A stretch of 64,000 bases of DNA, from NCBI RefSeq assembly GCF_030813915.1, contig NZ_JAUSUJ010000001.1, positions 496,001 through 560,000 of the forward strand, written 5' to 3'. Both the position numbers and the translations under genes were made by a program. Below are positions 17,676 through 25,914 of this stretch, in pieces. Source of the DNA: Rhodoplanes tepidamans. Its GTDB lineage: Bacteria; Pseudomonadota; Alphaproteobacteria; Rhizobiales; Xanthobacteraceae. Under the pieces are notes generated by a model that saw only the letters and a program-made list of their open reading frames with translations, was not told the origin of the DNA and ran no database searches. The stretch's first letter is position 1; every line of letters begins with the position of its first letter.

Positions 17676-18179
17676 TCAGAAGCAGCCGCCGTAGCCGCGG
17701 CGCCAGCCCGGTCCGCGGCCGAAGCCCTGGCCGCGGCCGCCGCCGCGGCCGGCCGCCCAGCGCGGCCGCAGGCGGTCGTCGCGCAGCGTGAAGGTCCGGT
17801 CGCCGACCGTCACGGTCTTGGCCACGTAGGCGTCGGCCGGCATGCGGTCGGTGCGGAAGCCCTGGACGGCGAGCGCCTGCCCGGCCGGCGCCGCCTTCAG
17901 CACGTCGGCCACCGCGGCCGACGGCCCGAGATGGAGATTGATCGTCCGGTCCCGGGTCTGGACGATCAGATGGGCGCCCTCGGAGGACCGCCCGGTGGTC
18001 AGCTTGCACGGCCCGACCTTCGTCTCCTTCACGGTTCCCGACAGGGAGACGATCGGCGGCTTGTCGGCGCGCCGCCCCATCCCGGACGCCTCGCCGGTTC
18101 CCTTCTGGGCCCAGGCGGTCCCGCCGATCAGGGCGGCGGCCAGCACGGCGACGCCGGTGCAGACGTGACGGTGTCTCAT
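17676..18179 (-). CDS. Exported protein with Gly/Arg-rich tail
   Basis: Protein of 167 residues with a signal peptide (MRHRHVCTGVAVLAAALIGGTAWA, cut before QKG). The mature domain (VSLSGTVKETKVGPCKLTTGRSSEGAHLIVQTRDRTINLHLGPSAAVADVL, then AVQGFRTDRMPADAYVAKTVTVGDRTFTLRDD) reads like a small OB-fold or bacterial DUF beta-barrel. The tail is a GRGGGRGQGFGRGPGWRRGYGGCF-type Gly/Arg run ending in Cys. Periplasmic location is predicted. No function is recognised. Confidence 0.75.
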   Translation of the reverse strand: MRHRHVCTGVAVLAAALIGGTAWAQKGTGEASGMGRRADKPPIVSLSGTVKETKVGPCKLTTGRSSEGAHLIVQTRDRTINLHLGPSAAVADVLKAAPAGQALAVQGFRTDRMPADAYVAKTVTVGDRTFTLRDDRLRPRWAAGRGGGRGQGFGRGPGWRRGYGGCF

Positions 18180-18340
18180 CGCAGGTCTCCTTCTCCGGCT
18201 TCCCCCACGCGTGGCGCGGCGCAGGCGTGCGACGGACGCCGCCTGCCGCGCGGTCCGGCCCGGTCCCCCCGGCCGGCTGCGGACCCTGGAGAGAGCCTAC
18301 GCCGGGACGCCTGACGGCGACCTGACTGGGCCGCGCCGGC

Positions 18341-18895
18341 TCACGGCCGCGGCACGCGGCGGCCGGCGGAGACGAAGCTGTAGCCCTGGGTGCCCTGCAC
18401 GCCGACCATCACGGCCTCGATCACCGGCTCGCCCGTGGCGGCCGGCGACGACCAGTCGACCACGAAGCTCGCGCCGATGCCGCCGCGCACGTCCTCCTGG
18501 GCGATCACCACCTGCATGGAGGCGTAGGGCTTCAGCGCGACGGGCTTGTCCAGCACGCGCTCGACCAGCCGGCCGGCCTGGTCGCGATAGGCGATGGCCT
18601 CGATCACCAGCACGGCCTCGGCCGCGCCGTTGTGGATCGACAGCAGGCCGGAGAAGTTGAGCCGCGTGCGCCCGCCGCCGGCGATCACGGTGGAGTGCAG
18701 CGGCACCAGGGTCCGGCCCTGCACGGCCGGGGCACCGGCCGGCACCGGCGCGGTCGCGTCCGGCAGGATCATCACGGCCTGCTCGGCCCGCGCCGGCAGC
18801 GGCGCGAGGACGGCGCCGAGGAGGGCGCTCACGAGGGCGGCGAGGAGCGCGGCGGGCAGGGCGGAGCGGACGCGGCGAAGCAGGGCGGACGGCAT
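18341..18895 (-). CDS. DUF3124 domain exported protein
   Basis: Exported protein of 184 residues that I recognise as DUF3124. A long hydrophobic signal region (LPAALLAALVSALLGAVLAPLPARA) precedes the domain. Family features follow: TLVPLHSTVIAGGGRTRLNFSGLLSIHN, IEAIAYRDQAGRLVERVLDKPVALKPYASMQVVIAQEDVRGGIGASFVVDWSS and PVIEAVMVGVQGTQGYSFVSAGR. Function is unknown for the family. The start at 18895 (MPSALLRRV) places the signal peptide properly; an upstream in-frame start at 18979 is less likely. Confidence 0.85.
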   Translation of the reverse strand: MPSALLRRVRSALPAALLAALVSALLGAVLAPLPARAEQAVMILPDATAPVPAGAPAVQGRTLVPLHSTVIAGGGRTRLNFSGLLSIHNGAAEAVLVIEAIAYRDQAGRLVERVLDKPVALKPYASMQVVIAQEDVRGGIGASFVVDWSSPAATGEPVIEAVMVGVQGTQGYSFVSAGRRVPRP

Positions 18896-19019
18896 GGGCG
18901 TCTCACGAGGTTGCGGCGCGGGCGGCGAGTCGCGCCCGGGCGCGCAGGATAGGCCAGACACGCCGCGGCCTCCATGCACGGAGCCGGACGCGGCGGCGGC
19001 CCGAGCCGCCGGGCGCCGC

Positions 19020-19346
19020 TCAGCAGCAGGGGCGGAGCCGGCCGTACGGGGCGACGCCCCACGGTCCGTTGATCAGGCCCGGATACCACCAGCCCCGCAC
19101 GCCGCTGCCCAGGGACCCGTACGGGTAGACGGTGGTGGGGCGCGCCCGCCCGTAGCGCGCCGTCACGGCCCAGCCGTCGCCCCACTGTCCGTACCAGTGG
19201 GGCGGCGGGACCAGGGGCCGCACCAGGACCACGGGGCGGCCCTCCGGCACGACGCCGCGCCGTCCCGCCTCCGCCCCGGTCGCCAGCGCGGCGCTCACGG
19301 CCGCGGCCGTGAGCGCGATCCGCAGGACGGTGCCCGCACGTGCCAT
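19020..19346 (-). CDS. Small exported Pro/Gly/Tyr-rich protein
   Basis: Protein of 108 residues with a signal peptide (MARAGTVLRIALTAAAVSAALATGAEA). The mature part is rich in proline, tryptophan and tyrosine (PPPHWYGQWGDGWAVTARYG, GWWYPGLINGPWGVAPYG) and ends with two cysteines. It resembles small surface or periplasmic proteins of unknown role common in Hyphomicrobiales. It is transcribed in the same direction as the DUF3124 gene. Confidence 0.6.
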   Translation of the reverse strand: MARAGTVLRIALTAAAVSAALATGAEAGRRGVVPEGRPVVLVRPLVPPPHWYGQWGDGWAVTARYGRARPTTVYPYGSLGSGVRGWWYPGLINGPWGVAPYGRLRPCC

Positions 19347-19641
19347 GGCTCGATCCTCCGCTCGGTTCGGTTCGGGGGAGCGGGGCCGGACGCCCCGCGG
19401 CGCCGCCGCCCGCCGGCGACGCGCGCCGGGGCCGGTGACGCCGCATCACATCACGCGCCGTTCCCGCCGTCACCTGGGTCCGCGGGGGGCTCCCGGGGCC
19501 GGCGGGGCCGGGCGTCGCACCGCGCGGCGCGGCGCGGCCGCCGCGGTGCCGCCGGCCGGGCGGGGCCGTTCGGAAACCGTTAACCGTCGCGCGCCACCCT
19601 GCGCGTCGATCCCGCCCGGGCCCGGCCCACGAGAGCACGAC

Positions 19642-19812
19642 ATGGACGCACAGGATAACAAGTTCCACGACGCCGAGACCGATCTGCGGCAGCTCATCGA
19701 CGACGTCGTCCGCGCCACCGGCAAGGTCCAGGCGGCGATCGCCAGGGTGCTCGCCAAGCCGGCCGCCGACGAGGCCGCGCCGCCCCCGCCCGAGACCTCC
19801 GCCGCGGCGTAG
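19642..19812 (+). CDS. Short acidic hypothetical protein
   Basis: 56 residues: an amphipathic helical N-terminus (DNKFHDAETDLRQLIDDVVRATGKVQAAIARVLAKP) followed by an Ala/Pro tail. The ATG at 19642 has a GAGAG ribosome-site-like stretch about 6 bases upstream. There are no membrane segments. The helix could mediate self-association. Coding is plausible, function unknown. Confidence 0.5.
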   Translation: MDAQDNKFHDAETDLRQLIDDVVRATGKVQAAIARVLAKPAADEAAPPPPETSAAA

Positions 19813-19823
19813 GCGGGCCGCGG

Positions 19824-20114
19824 CTACGTCCTTTCGCGTTCGTGCTTCCCGACATAGTCCCGCAGCACCCTGTTGATGCTGGTCTGCCAGCCCTCGTCGG
19901 GGAAGGGATTCTTGCGGAACCAGTCGATCACGTCGGCGCCCAGCCGCAGCGTGATCTGCTGCTTGACCGGCCGGAAGAACAATCCGCGCCGCGCGCCGCT
20001 CCAGTCCCGTTGCTCGGGGACGTCCGTCGTATCGATCCGGGCTTCGGGCTGCGCGGCCAGCGCCTCCAGCTCGGCCATTTGGTCCGGCGTGAGGTCAGAG
20101 GCTTTCTTCTTCAT
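19824..20114 (-). CDS. brnA: BrnA-like antitoxin, no BrnT partner seen
   Basis: About 96 residues. The C-terminal half (KQQITLRLGADVIDWFRKNPFPDEGWQTSINRVLRDYV) is the ribbon-helix-helix DNA-binding region of BrnA antitoxins; the Lys/Asp/Glu-rich N-terminus is typical. BrnA normally follows brnT, the RNase-like toxin gene, and represses it. The 285 bases upstream here contain no BrnT-like frame on the minus strand, so the antitoxin is orphaned. It marks the left edge of an accessory patch that extends to 26.2 kb. The start at 20114 (MKKKASDLTPDQ) was chosen from homology to the usual N-terminus. Confidence 0.8.
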   Translation of the reverse strand: MKKKASDLTPDQMAELEALAAQPEARIDTTDVPEQRDWSGARRGLFFRPVKQQITLRLGADVIDWFRKNPFPDEGWQTSINRVLRDYVGKHERERT

Positions 20115-20398
20115 AGGCTCTCCTCTCGTGCGCCGTCGCCTTCCGCACGCTGATGATTCGTCCAACCTCGTCGCCGGCCCCGGTTCGGCAGGTTCGTTCC
20201 CATACGGTTGTCATGGAGGCGGCGAGATCGAGTGCACTGCACCGTGATGTCCCGGGAGGCGGCCGCGACCGTGGTGCTGTCGATCCGCGGGTCGGGTGCG
20301 GTTACGACGGGGGCATCTCGACAAAACTGCGCTCATGGATTGTAGTGCGTAAATCTTGCGACTCAACCGGAAAGCGGTTTCGACGAGAGGATTGCGCG

Positions 20399-21547
20399 AT
20401 GCCGGACGAATTCGGAGAGAGACTGATCGCCTTCGCCAAGCGAAACGTCGGATTGTCCGATCGCTGCACGAACGAGGAATCGACGAAGATGTTTCTCGTC
20501 CTTCCTTTCGTGAGCTTCCTGGGGTTCGACGACCGTAATCCCCTCGAGGTCTGCCCCGAGCACCACGCCGACTTCTCCGAGAAGTACAAGAACCGGGTCG
20601 ACTTCGCGATCCTGGAGAACGATCAGCCGATCATCGCGATCGAGTGCAAGTGCTGCGGCGCCGCCCTCAAGGACGAGCGCGGGCAGCTCCGGAGCTATTT
20701 CAACGCGGCTCCGACCGTGAAGATGGGGGTGCTGACGGACGGCCTCGTGTTCGAGTTCTACGCCGACTCGGACGAGCCGAACATGATGGACGAGAAGGCG
20801 TTCCTCAGCTTCAACCTCCGCGACATCGCCAACGGCCGTCTCGACGAGAGCGTCGCCGACGGGCTCAAGTCGCTGCAGAAGGGGCAGTTCGATCCCGAGA
20901 ACATCGGCGCAGAGGCCAAGCGCAAGCTCATCTTCCAGAAGTTTCTGCAGGAGATCACGCAGCTCGCCGAGAAGCCGAACGAGACGTTCACCCGGATGCT
21001 GCTCAAGACGGTCGGAATCCAGAACGTCCGTGACAAGGCGCTGCCCGACTTTCAGGAGCTGGTCGGGGCGGCGTTCCGCGAGTTCGTCAACGTGAAGATC
21101 CTGCAGCGGCTGGAGCTCACCCGGGGCTCGATACCCGCTGCACCCGCGCCGATGGAGCCGGTCGCGGCGCTCGAGCCGGCCAAGGACTCGCCGGTGCTGC
21201 CCAGCGACACGGAACTCGAGGTGCTCGCCTTCGTGAAGCACCGACTCGCATTCCTGGTGAACGACGAGACGCTCTTCGAGGCGATCCAGAAGATCGCCTA
21301 CAGCGACTACAAGGGGAAATTCGTCGTCTTCTACGAGCGGGAGCGGCGCGGTCGCCTGTTCGATTTCTGGGAGGGCGGAAATCGCGGCGCGAAGTACAGG
21401 TTCGCGTTCGCGGACATCGCAGAAGAGGTCGCCACCGATCGCCTGTCCGGCACCGTCATCGACGCTCCACTTCTCCAGGTCTTCAAGAAGCGGGTCCAGG
21501 GCGAGGCGGCCGCTGTCGGAACCGAGGCTCCGGCGGCGCTCGTCTGA
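20399..21547 (+). CDS. PD-(D/E)xK nuclease-like protein (HsdR N-terminal type)
   Basis: 382 residues. The N-terminal ~160 residues resemble the type I restriction HsdR N-terminal nuclease domain. Glu27 lies in NEESTK. Asp68 in NRVDFAI and Glu82-x-Lys84 in IAIECKC form the PD-(D/E)xK signature. QLRSYFNAAPTVKMGVLTDGLVFEFYAD follows, as in HSDR_N proteins. No helicase motifs, methylase or specificity genes are present, so it is not a complete type I system. The C-terminal ~120 residues (TELEVLAFVKHRLAFLVND ... KYRFAFADIAEEV) are a second conserved domain also seen in such stand-alone proteins. The start at 20399 has GAGAGG upstream. Possible roles are prophage or plasmid defence, or a degraded restriction remnant. 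Confidence 0.75.
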   Translation: MPDEFGERLIAFAKRNVGLSDRCTNEESTKMFLVLPFVSFLGFDDRNPLEVCPEHHADFSEKYKNRVDFAILENDQPIIAIECKCCGAALKDERGQLRSYFNAAPTVKMGVLTDGLVFEFYADSDEPNMMDEKAFLSFNLRDIANGRLDESVADGLKSLQKGQFDPENIGAEAKRKLIFQKFLQEITQLAEKPNETFTRMLLKTVGIQNVRDKALPDFQELVGAAFREFVNVKILQRLELTRGSIPAAPAPMEPVAALEPAKDSPVLPSDTELEVLAFVKHRLAFLVNDETLFEAIQKIAYSDYKGKFVVFYERERRGRLFDFWEGGNRGAKYRFAFADIAEEVATDRLSGTVIDAPLLQVFKKRVQGEAAAVGTEAPAALV

Positions 21548-21654
21548 CGGCGACGGCGCACGCGTTCGAGGTGCCTTGCCGGAGACGGCCCCGGGATCTC
21601 GCTTCGCGCCGGCGGGCTCCGGGCGGACGCCGAAGCGGCGCCGGCCGGCCGGGC

Positions 21655-22074
21655 TCAGCGGCCGGCGGGGGAGCCGGTCGCGCGAGGGGCGGTGCTGCCG
21701 GTGACCTCGGGGGCCGGCATCGCGGGGCGCCGCGACGGGCGCGTCTCGGGGAGGTGCAGGCGGCGCACCGTCAGGTCGCCGATCTCGACCGCGTCGAAGC
21801 GGGCCCTGCGGACCGACAGGCGGCCGATCGCGAAGGCGCCGACCGCCAGCGCGCCGATGGCCACGGCGCCGAGGGCGAGCGCCCCGACCGCGCCCAGGCC
21901 GGTCGCGCCGAGGCCGATCGCCAGCCGCTGCACGCCGCCGGCGGCGCGGACCGACACCGGCCCCGAGACGGGCGCGAGTCCCGAGACTTGCGCGAGCCGG
22001 CCGCCGAGGCGGCCCGCCGCGGCGCCCGGCCCGGACAGGCCGCGGGACAGGGGCTGGATGGCGCGCATGGACAT
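21655..22074 (-). CDS. Hypothetical protein with repeated GA(L/V/I)AIGAL-type hydrophobic strand
   Basis: 139 residues. The centre is a regular small-residue repeat, GATGLGAVGALALGAVAIGALAVGAFAIGRL (about residues 55-86), in register roughly every five residues. It is followed by VRRARFDAVEIGDLTVRRLHL. The pattern resembles a short pentapeptide-like coil or a packed membrane segment with a beta cap. The ends are Ala/Pro/Arg-rich. I have seen this combination as an uncharacterised small protein in related genomes but know no function. It flanks the AT-rich island at 22.27-25.14 kb. Confidence 0.55.
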   Translation of the reverse strand: MSMRAIQPLSRGLSGPGAAAGRLGGRLAQVSGLAPVSGPVSVRAAGGVQRLAIGLGATGLGAVGALALGAVAIGALAVGAFAIGRLSVRRARFDAVEIGDLTVRRLHLPETRPSRRPAMPAPEVTGSTAPRATGSPAGR

Positions 22075-22266
22075 CTCCGCTCGGCTGCGGCGCCGCCCGC
22101 CGCAGCCCCGCTCTCCGCGCCAACGTCGCGGGGCGGCGGGTGTTCCGCGGGGGCCGGGCGGCTGCGGCGATTACAGCGAGAGAGCACTCGACTAGGATGT
22201 CCCGCGGCCGGCCGTCGTCAGGCAAAGCGAGATTTAGTGCAGGTCACCGTAATTCCGGGTGTAGCG

Positions 22267-23289
22267 CTATCCCCGCGATACACTCACCATCACCTTTGTG
22301 ACGCTGTACATCTCTATCTTGCCGCAGGCGGCCACATCAGGATCAAAAAGAGCGAGATTGATACCGTCGCTGACTGAGCTTCGATAGATAACCCCGTCGA
22401 ATCGTCGCTTTTTAATGAACTCACATAGGTACTGGCTCGGAATGTAGTCAATCGCTGCGCCTTGCGGCAGAACCGGCCGGGTAAGTTCCTCGCCTAGTTG
22501 CTCAAGAAGTGGCAAATCGGCGCGCAATTGCCCGATCTCGGTCGCGTCCGACAACATGAATGGCGATACCGTCTTCCGCGGGCTGCGTAAATCCACAGTC
22601 CGAATCTTGGGGACTTTGTACTCGGCAACGCAAGCGGTCTCTCCAGTATGCGGTCGAACCTCGGAAATAGCAGTCTCAGGCTTAGATCCAAGGTAAAGGT
22701 ATGGAATGCCCGCTGGATTTGCGCGCCCATGAGACGCTTGGCGCTTCGGAGGCGCCCCCATTTTATCGGCGGGATATTCGTGACCGTCAGGACTAATACG
22801 GGCGCGGTACCAAAGCGATGGCCTGCTTTCCCAAACCAAAAGATCCAGAAGTTGCTCAAGTCGCGCGGTATCAATGTCCACATCAATGAACCAACGATTT
22901 TTATACATCATCTCGTCGCGCAGTGTCTCCCATTGCACTAGGCCGTCGCTCTTGTATCCTGCTAAGGGGGCGAACGGATTCCGCGCGATGTCGCCATCAT
23001 CAAAGATGTCGCCAAGCAGGTCTTTTGCGTGTGCGGCATCCATGTTAGGATGAGAGAAGAGTAGCCAGTCCTCCTTCATCCACTCGACAAGCGATTTGCC
23101 GGCGTCATTCAATTCATAAGCATTCGCTAGAAGTTCAAAATAAGTATGGAGTGCGGTAGGATCAATTAGGTCGACGCTCGACGTTCCGCAAAAATCGCAA
23201 GTTCCCGTATCGGACTTGTGCGCACGAAAAATTTCATTTCGCAGATAATGGTCGTCGAAGCACTCCGGGCAGCAGAGCCGTTTCTTCAT
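22267..23289 (-). CDS. Zinc-ribbon HEPN/RES-N plus RES domain protein
   Basis: 340 residues. An N-terminal zinc ribbon has Cys7/Cys10 (CPEC) and Cys31/Cys34 (CDFC). A helical N-terminal domain of the kind that precedes RES domains (LLANAYELNDAGKSLVEWMKEDW, about 40-165) follows. A RES domain (about 190-325) has WYRARI, RANPAGIPYLYLGSKPETAISEVRP and the C-terminal DGVIYRSS. RES proteins are known as NAD+-degrading toxins (ADP-ribosyltransferase-like). The Arg, Glu and Ser positions typical of the RES pocket are present. It is third in a tight operon, 8 bases after the sce7725-like gene. Base composition is far lower in GC than the surroundings. It is likely the effector of the module, by inference. 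Confidence 0.82.
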   Translation of the reverse strand: MKKRLCCPECFDDHYLRNEIFRAHKSDTGTCDFCGTSSVDLIDPTALHTYFELLANAYELNDAGKSLVEWMKEDWLLFSHPNMDAAHAKDLLGDIFDDGDIARNPFAPLAGYKSDGLVQWETLRDEMMYKNRWFIDVDIDTARLEQLLDLLVWESRPSLWYRARISPDGHEYPADKMGAPPKRQASHGRANPAGIPYLYLGSKPETAISEVRPHTGETACVAEYKVPKIRTVDLRSPRKTVSPFMLSDATEIGQLRADLPLLEQLGEELTRPVLPQGAAIDYIPSQYLCEFIKKRRFDGVIYRSSVSDGINLALFDPDVAACGKIEMYSVTKVMVSVSRG

Positions 23290-23297
23290 TCTCGGCC

Positions 23298-24239
23298 TCA
23301 GCCAAGGTAGGCGGAAAGCGTTTCGATGTGATGCTTCATAGAAAGCTTCTTCACATATCCAAGGCCAGGAAAATGCCTTTTCTCATGAAGTGTCCGGAAT
23401 TCTTTAACGGCTTCGGTTTCTAAAATATTGGAGTCTCCTGAATCGAGTCGCTTAACTAGTTTCTTAAGTGCTTGGGCGAATTTTCCGGCTGGGTCAGTCG
23501 GAGTATCCTTCGTGTTGGAGACGAAGTGGTATATGTACATAACATTCTCTTCGTCAGGATTGATGAACGTGAGGTGGATCGCGACTGCATACGCCGGTCC
23601 GCCACCCTCAGAATAGCTATCGCCAACGATCAGGAAGTCTCCGAATCCCTGCATTCCCAAATCTTTGTAGGTGAGGTGCAATTCGGAAAAGCGCTCCATG
23701 TCTGGATAGTCAGCGTTGCGCTGCCGGTTAAACCCGTCCCGTACAAGGACGTCGGCGGCGGCTGTGCCTTCGAAATGCCGCTGATAGAGAGAAGTTGCGT
23801 ACGGTTCCACGAAAACATTTCGCGCAACGCCGAGATTGTCGGAAATTAACTCAGAAAATGCTTTTGGTGCAGCAAATCCGGCATGCACGATAGTCGGATC
23901 GTGCTCTACATGCGCGGTGTAGCAATCGGCTGCTTCTTTGACTTTCGTATCGCTACGCAGAAGAATGCCTGCGGAGATCGCCTTACTATCCAAATATCCA
24001 TGCTTTAAAAGTTTTGAAATCTCAGCCCTGCTCTCGCGAAGATCGCCGTGGTATGGATTGACAATGACGACAGCTTTTCCGCCTGCATCACAGATCGCAT
24101 CAAGCGTTCGTTCGAGGCTGCTGAGCGACTCTCGCACCGGCTCAATGATCGGTATGAAACGGCTTCTAGCGAGCAGCTTCGCTGTTTCGCGAATGGTGAT
24201 GAGTTCAAACTGCTTTCCGCGGAAATAGGGGAAGTACAT
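23298..24239 (-). CDS. sce7725-family protein
   Basis: 313 residues, matching the sce7725 family of unknown function. Signatures include MYFPYFRGKQFELITIRE, SRFIPIIEPVRES, KAVVIVNPYHGD and PTIVHAGFA. The layout (repeated short beta strands separated by helices) suggests a TIM-barrel-like or phage Beta-protein-like fold. It lies between the sce7726-like nuclease gene (5 bases upstream) and the RES gene (8 bases downstream) on the minus strand. Families sce7725 and sce7726 are usually found together. It is noticeably AT-richer than the chromosome around it, which fits horizontal acquisition. Biochemical role is unknown; it may sense a target or act as partner for the nuclease-like protein. Confidence 0.82.
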   Translation of the reverse strand: MYFPYFRGKQFELITIRETAKLLARSRFIPIIEPVRESLSSLERTLDAICDAGGKAVVIVNPYHGDLRESRAEISKLLKHGYLDSKAISAGILLRSDTKVKEAADCYTAHVEHDPTIVHAGFAAPKAFSELISDNLGVARNVFVEPYATSLYQRHFEGTAAADVLVRDGFNRQRNADYPDMERFSELHLTYKDLGMQGFGDFLIVGDSYSEGGGPAYAVAIHLTFINPDEENVMYIYHFVSNTKDTPTDPAGKFAQALKKLVKRLDSGDSNILETEAVKEFRTLHEKRHFPGLGYVKKLSMKHHIETLSAYLG

Positions 24240-24244
24240 CTTTC

Positions 24245-25141
24245 TTATTCCCAGGTCATTGCCACCCCGAGCGGCATGGCAACAACGTCTGTTAAGCGCC
24301 TGTGATCTGCGCGGCGAATAGGAATCGAAAGAGCTGCAGCGTGCAGCGATCTTGGGAGCTGATCGATAAGGTCACTAAGCGGCGTCAGATTTCGACTGCG
24401 CTTCAAGACTTGGACCATTTGACTATGCACGTCGGCCGAGTTTAGTTCTGCAAACAGGTCGCGCATGACGGCGTGTCTCTGCGTATTTGGCACCTTGGGA
24501 ACACAGACGCCTAAGCCGTTGAGAATCAGCTCAGCCTCATCGGATCTCAGTGAATCGAAAACAGTTTGCGGAGAAACCCGCTCGGGTTGGTTCACGGCAT
24601 CCTGGATTACTGATATACGGTAGCGTTTCGAAAGGCACATAACTCCGATATCCTCGGGGACCGCCGCTAACACGCCCTCTACGTGATCCTCGCTTGCGAT
24701 TACATTTACTGCAGCGAACACTCGCTTGTAGTTGTCGACCTGCCTGGCAAGACGAGTGAGCGAATCTCGTTCGCTTTTGATCTCGTAAACCGTTGCCGTG
24801 CCGTTCAGGATCACAAGATCTGCCTTGCAAGTGCCTGCCCGAAACTCGTTGAGCATTGCCGCTGTATGCAGAGTGTGTCTACCCAATAAAATCTTCTGGG
24901 TGACAGCAGTTCTATAAATGTATTCGTGGCGGCGACCAGCAATTTTCAGGATAGAAAAGGCAGTCTCGAACGCGCTTCCAACAGTAGCCCCAGTTGCGCA
25001 ACTTCCGCGCAACGCAGCTTCGTCAAAAAGGCGGCGAAACTGCGGGGAGCGGCCCTTTTTCGCCATTTCCCGAAAGACGGAGGCGGAAAATAGCCGCGTC
25101 ATCGCCGACAGCTGAGATGCGTTTGGGGTCACTGATTCCAC
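24245..25141 (-). CDS. sce7726-family PD-(D/E)xK nuclease-like protein
   Basis: 298 residues. The region TAAMLNEFRAGTCKADLVILNGTATVYEIKSERDSL carries Glu99, Asp108 and Glu120-x-Lys122, a complete PD-(D/E)xK constellation. YIYRTAVTQKILLGRHTLHTA before it is a hallmark of the sce7726 family. LARQVDNYKRVFAAVNVI after it fits the core nuclease helix and strand. It is the first gene of a compact three-gene minus-strand operon. The GTG start at 25141 keeps the usual QLSAMTRLF N-terminus; ATG 25102 is an alternative. The gene is AT-rich relative to flanks. Function is not established; a DNA- or RNA-cleaving defence effector is inferred. Confidence 0.82.
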   Translation of the reverse strand: MESVTPNASQLSAMTRLFSASVFREMAKKGRSPQFRRLFDEAALRGSCATGATVGSAFETAFSILKIAGRRHEYIYRTAVTQKILLGRHTLHTAAMLNEFRAGTCKADLVILNGTATVYEIKSERDSLTRLARQVDNYKRVFAAVNVIASEDHVEGVLAAVPEDIGVMCLSKRYRISVIQDAVNQPERVSPQTVFDSLRSDEAELILNGLGVCVPKVPNTQRHAVMRDLFAELNSADVHSQMVQVLKRSRNLTPLSDLIDQLPRSLHAAALSIPIRRADHRRLTDVVAMPLGVAMTWE

Positions 25142-25368
25142 CGCTGGGGCCCGCCGCTCGCTCGCAGGCGTTCCTATTTACTTTAGCCGACAACGACCGC
25201 CGGTGGAACTGCGTACTTCACACAAGGGTGATGTCGGTGCATTTCGGTGACAGTGTATTGAATACGAACGTCCCACGACACGGCAGTTGTGGGTAGGCGG
25301 GGCCATCGCATGCAATGTCGCCGCACGGGCGGCGACGGTCGTGGCGCGCCCATCGGCGTGTCGGCCCG

Positions 25369-25914
25369 CTACGCGGCCCTTCGGCCGAGGGCGGCCTCGC
25401 AGCGGCTGCGGCACTCGGCCAGGGTCTCGGCGAGGGGCTGCTCGCCGGCCGCGACGGCCGCATTGGCGGCCTTCAGGACGGCGGCCGCCACGACGGTGGC
25501 GCGGTCCGTCCGGTTCTGGGCGAAGAGCCAGCGCGCGACCGTCGCCCAGTCCCACAGCGGGCTCTCCGACGTCACCCGGGCGACGGGCGGCGGAAAGTTC
25601 TCGCCGCGCTGGCCCCGGAAGTAGTGGCTCACGGCGGCGCGGGTCAGGCCGCTGCGCGCCGCCATGTCGGCGAGGGTGACGAGCGGGTCCGGCTCGATGC
25701 GTACGACGGTGGCGCCGGCCCGCACGACATCGGCGACGGCCGACGCGACCGCCGTGTCGATCCCGGGCGCGTCGCGGGAGAAGTCCACCACGATGCGGCC
25801 CTTCTGGAACGCCACCGTGGCATCGTCGCAGCCGGCGTCGAGGAAGCGCGTCTCGAAGTCGTCCGCCAGCGGGTCGAGCCCCGCTGCCACGATGCAGAAC
25901 TCAAAGGTCGCCAT
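25369..25914 (-). CDS. Antitoxin-like helix-turn-helix protein
   Basis: 181 residues. The first ~75 residues (MATFEFCIVAAGLDPLADDFETRFLDAGCDDATVAFQKGRIVVDFSRDAPGI split across the domain) are a small alpha/beta unit typical of a conserved toxin-antitoxin-like pair. A helix-turn-helix follows (TLADMAARSGLTRAAVSHYFRGQRG, about 79-103). It overlaps the end of the frameshifted gene 25901-26168, as in intact pairs of this type. It is probably a repressor of the pair; the family has no settled name that I can give. The start at 25914 was chosen by homology of the N-terminus. Confidence 0.7.
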   Translation of the reverse strand: MATFEFCIVAAGLDPLADDFETRFLDAGCDDATVAFQKGRIVVDFSRDAPGIDTAVASAVADVVRAGATVVRIEPDPLVTLADMAARSGLTRAAVSHYFRGQRGENFPPPVARVTSESPLWDWATVARWLFAQNRTDRATVVAAAVLKAANAAVAAGEQPLAETLAECRSRCEAALGRRAA

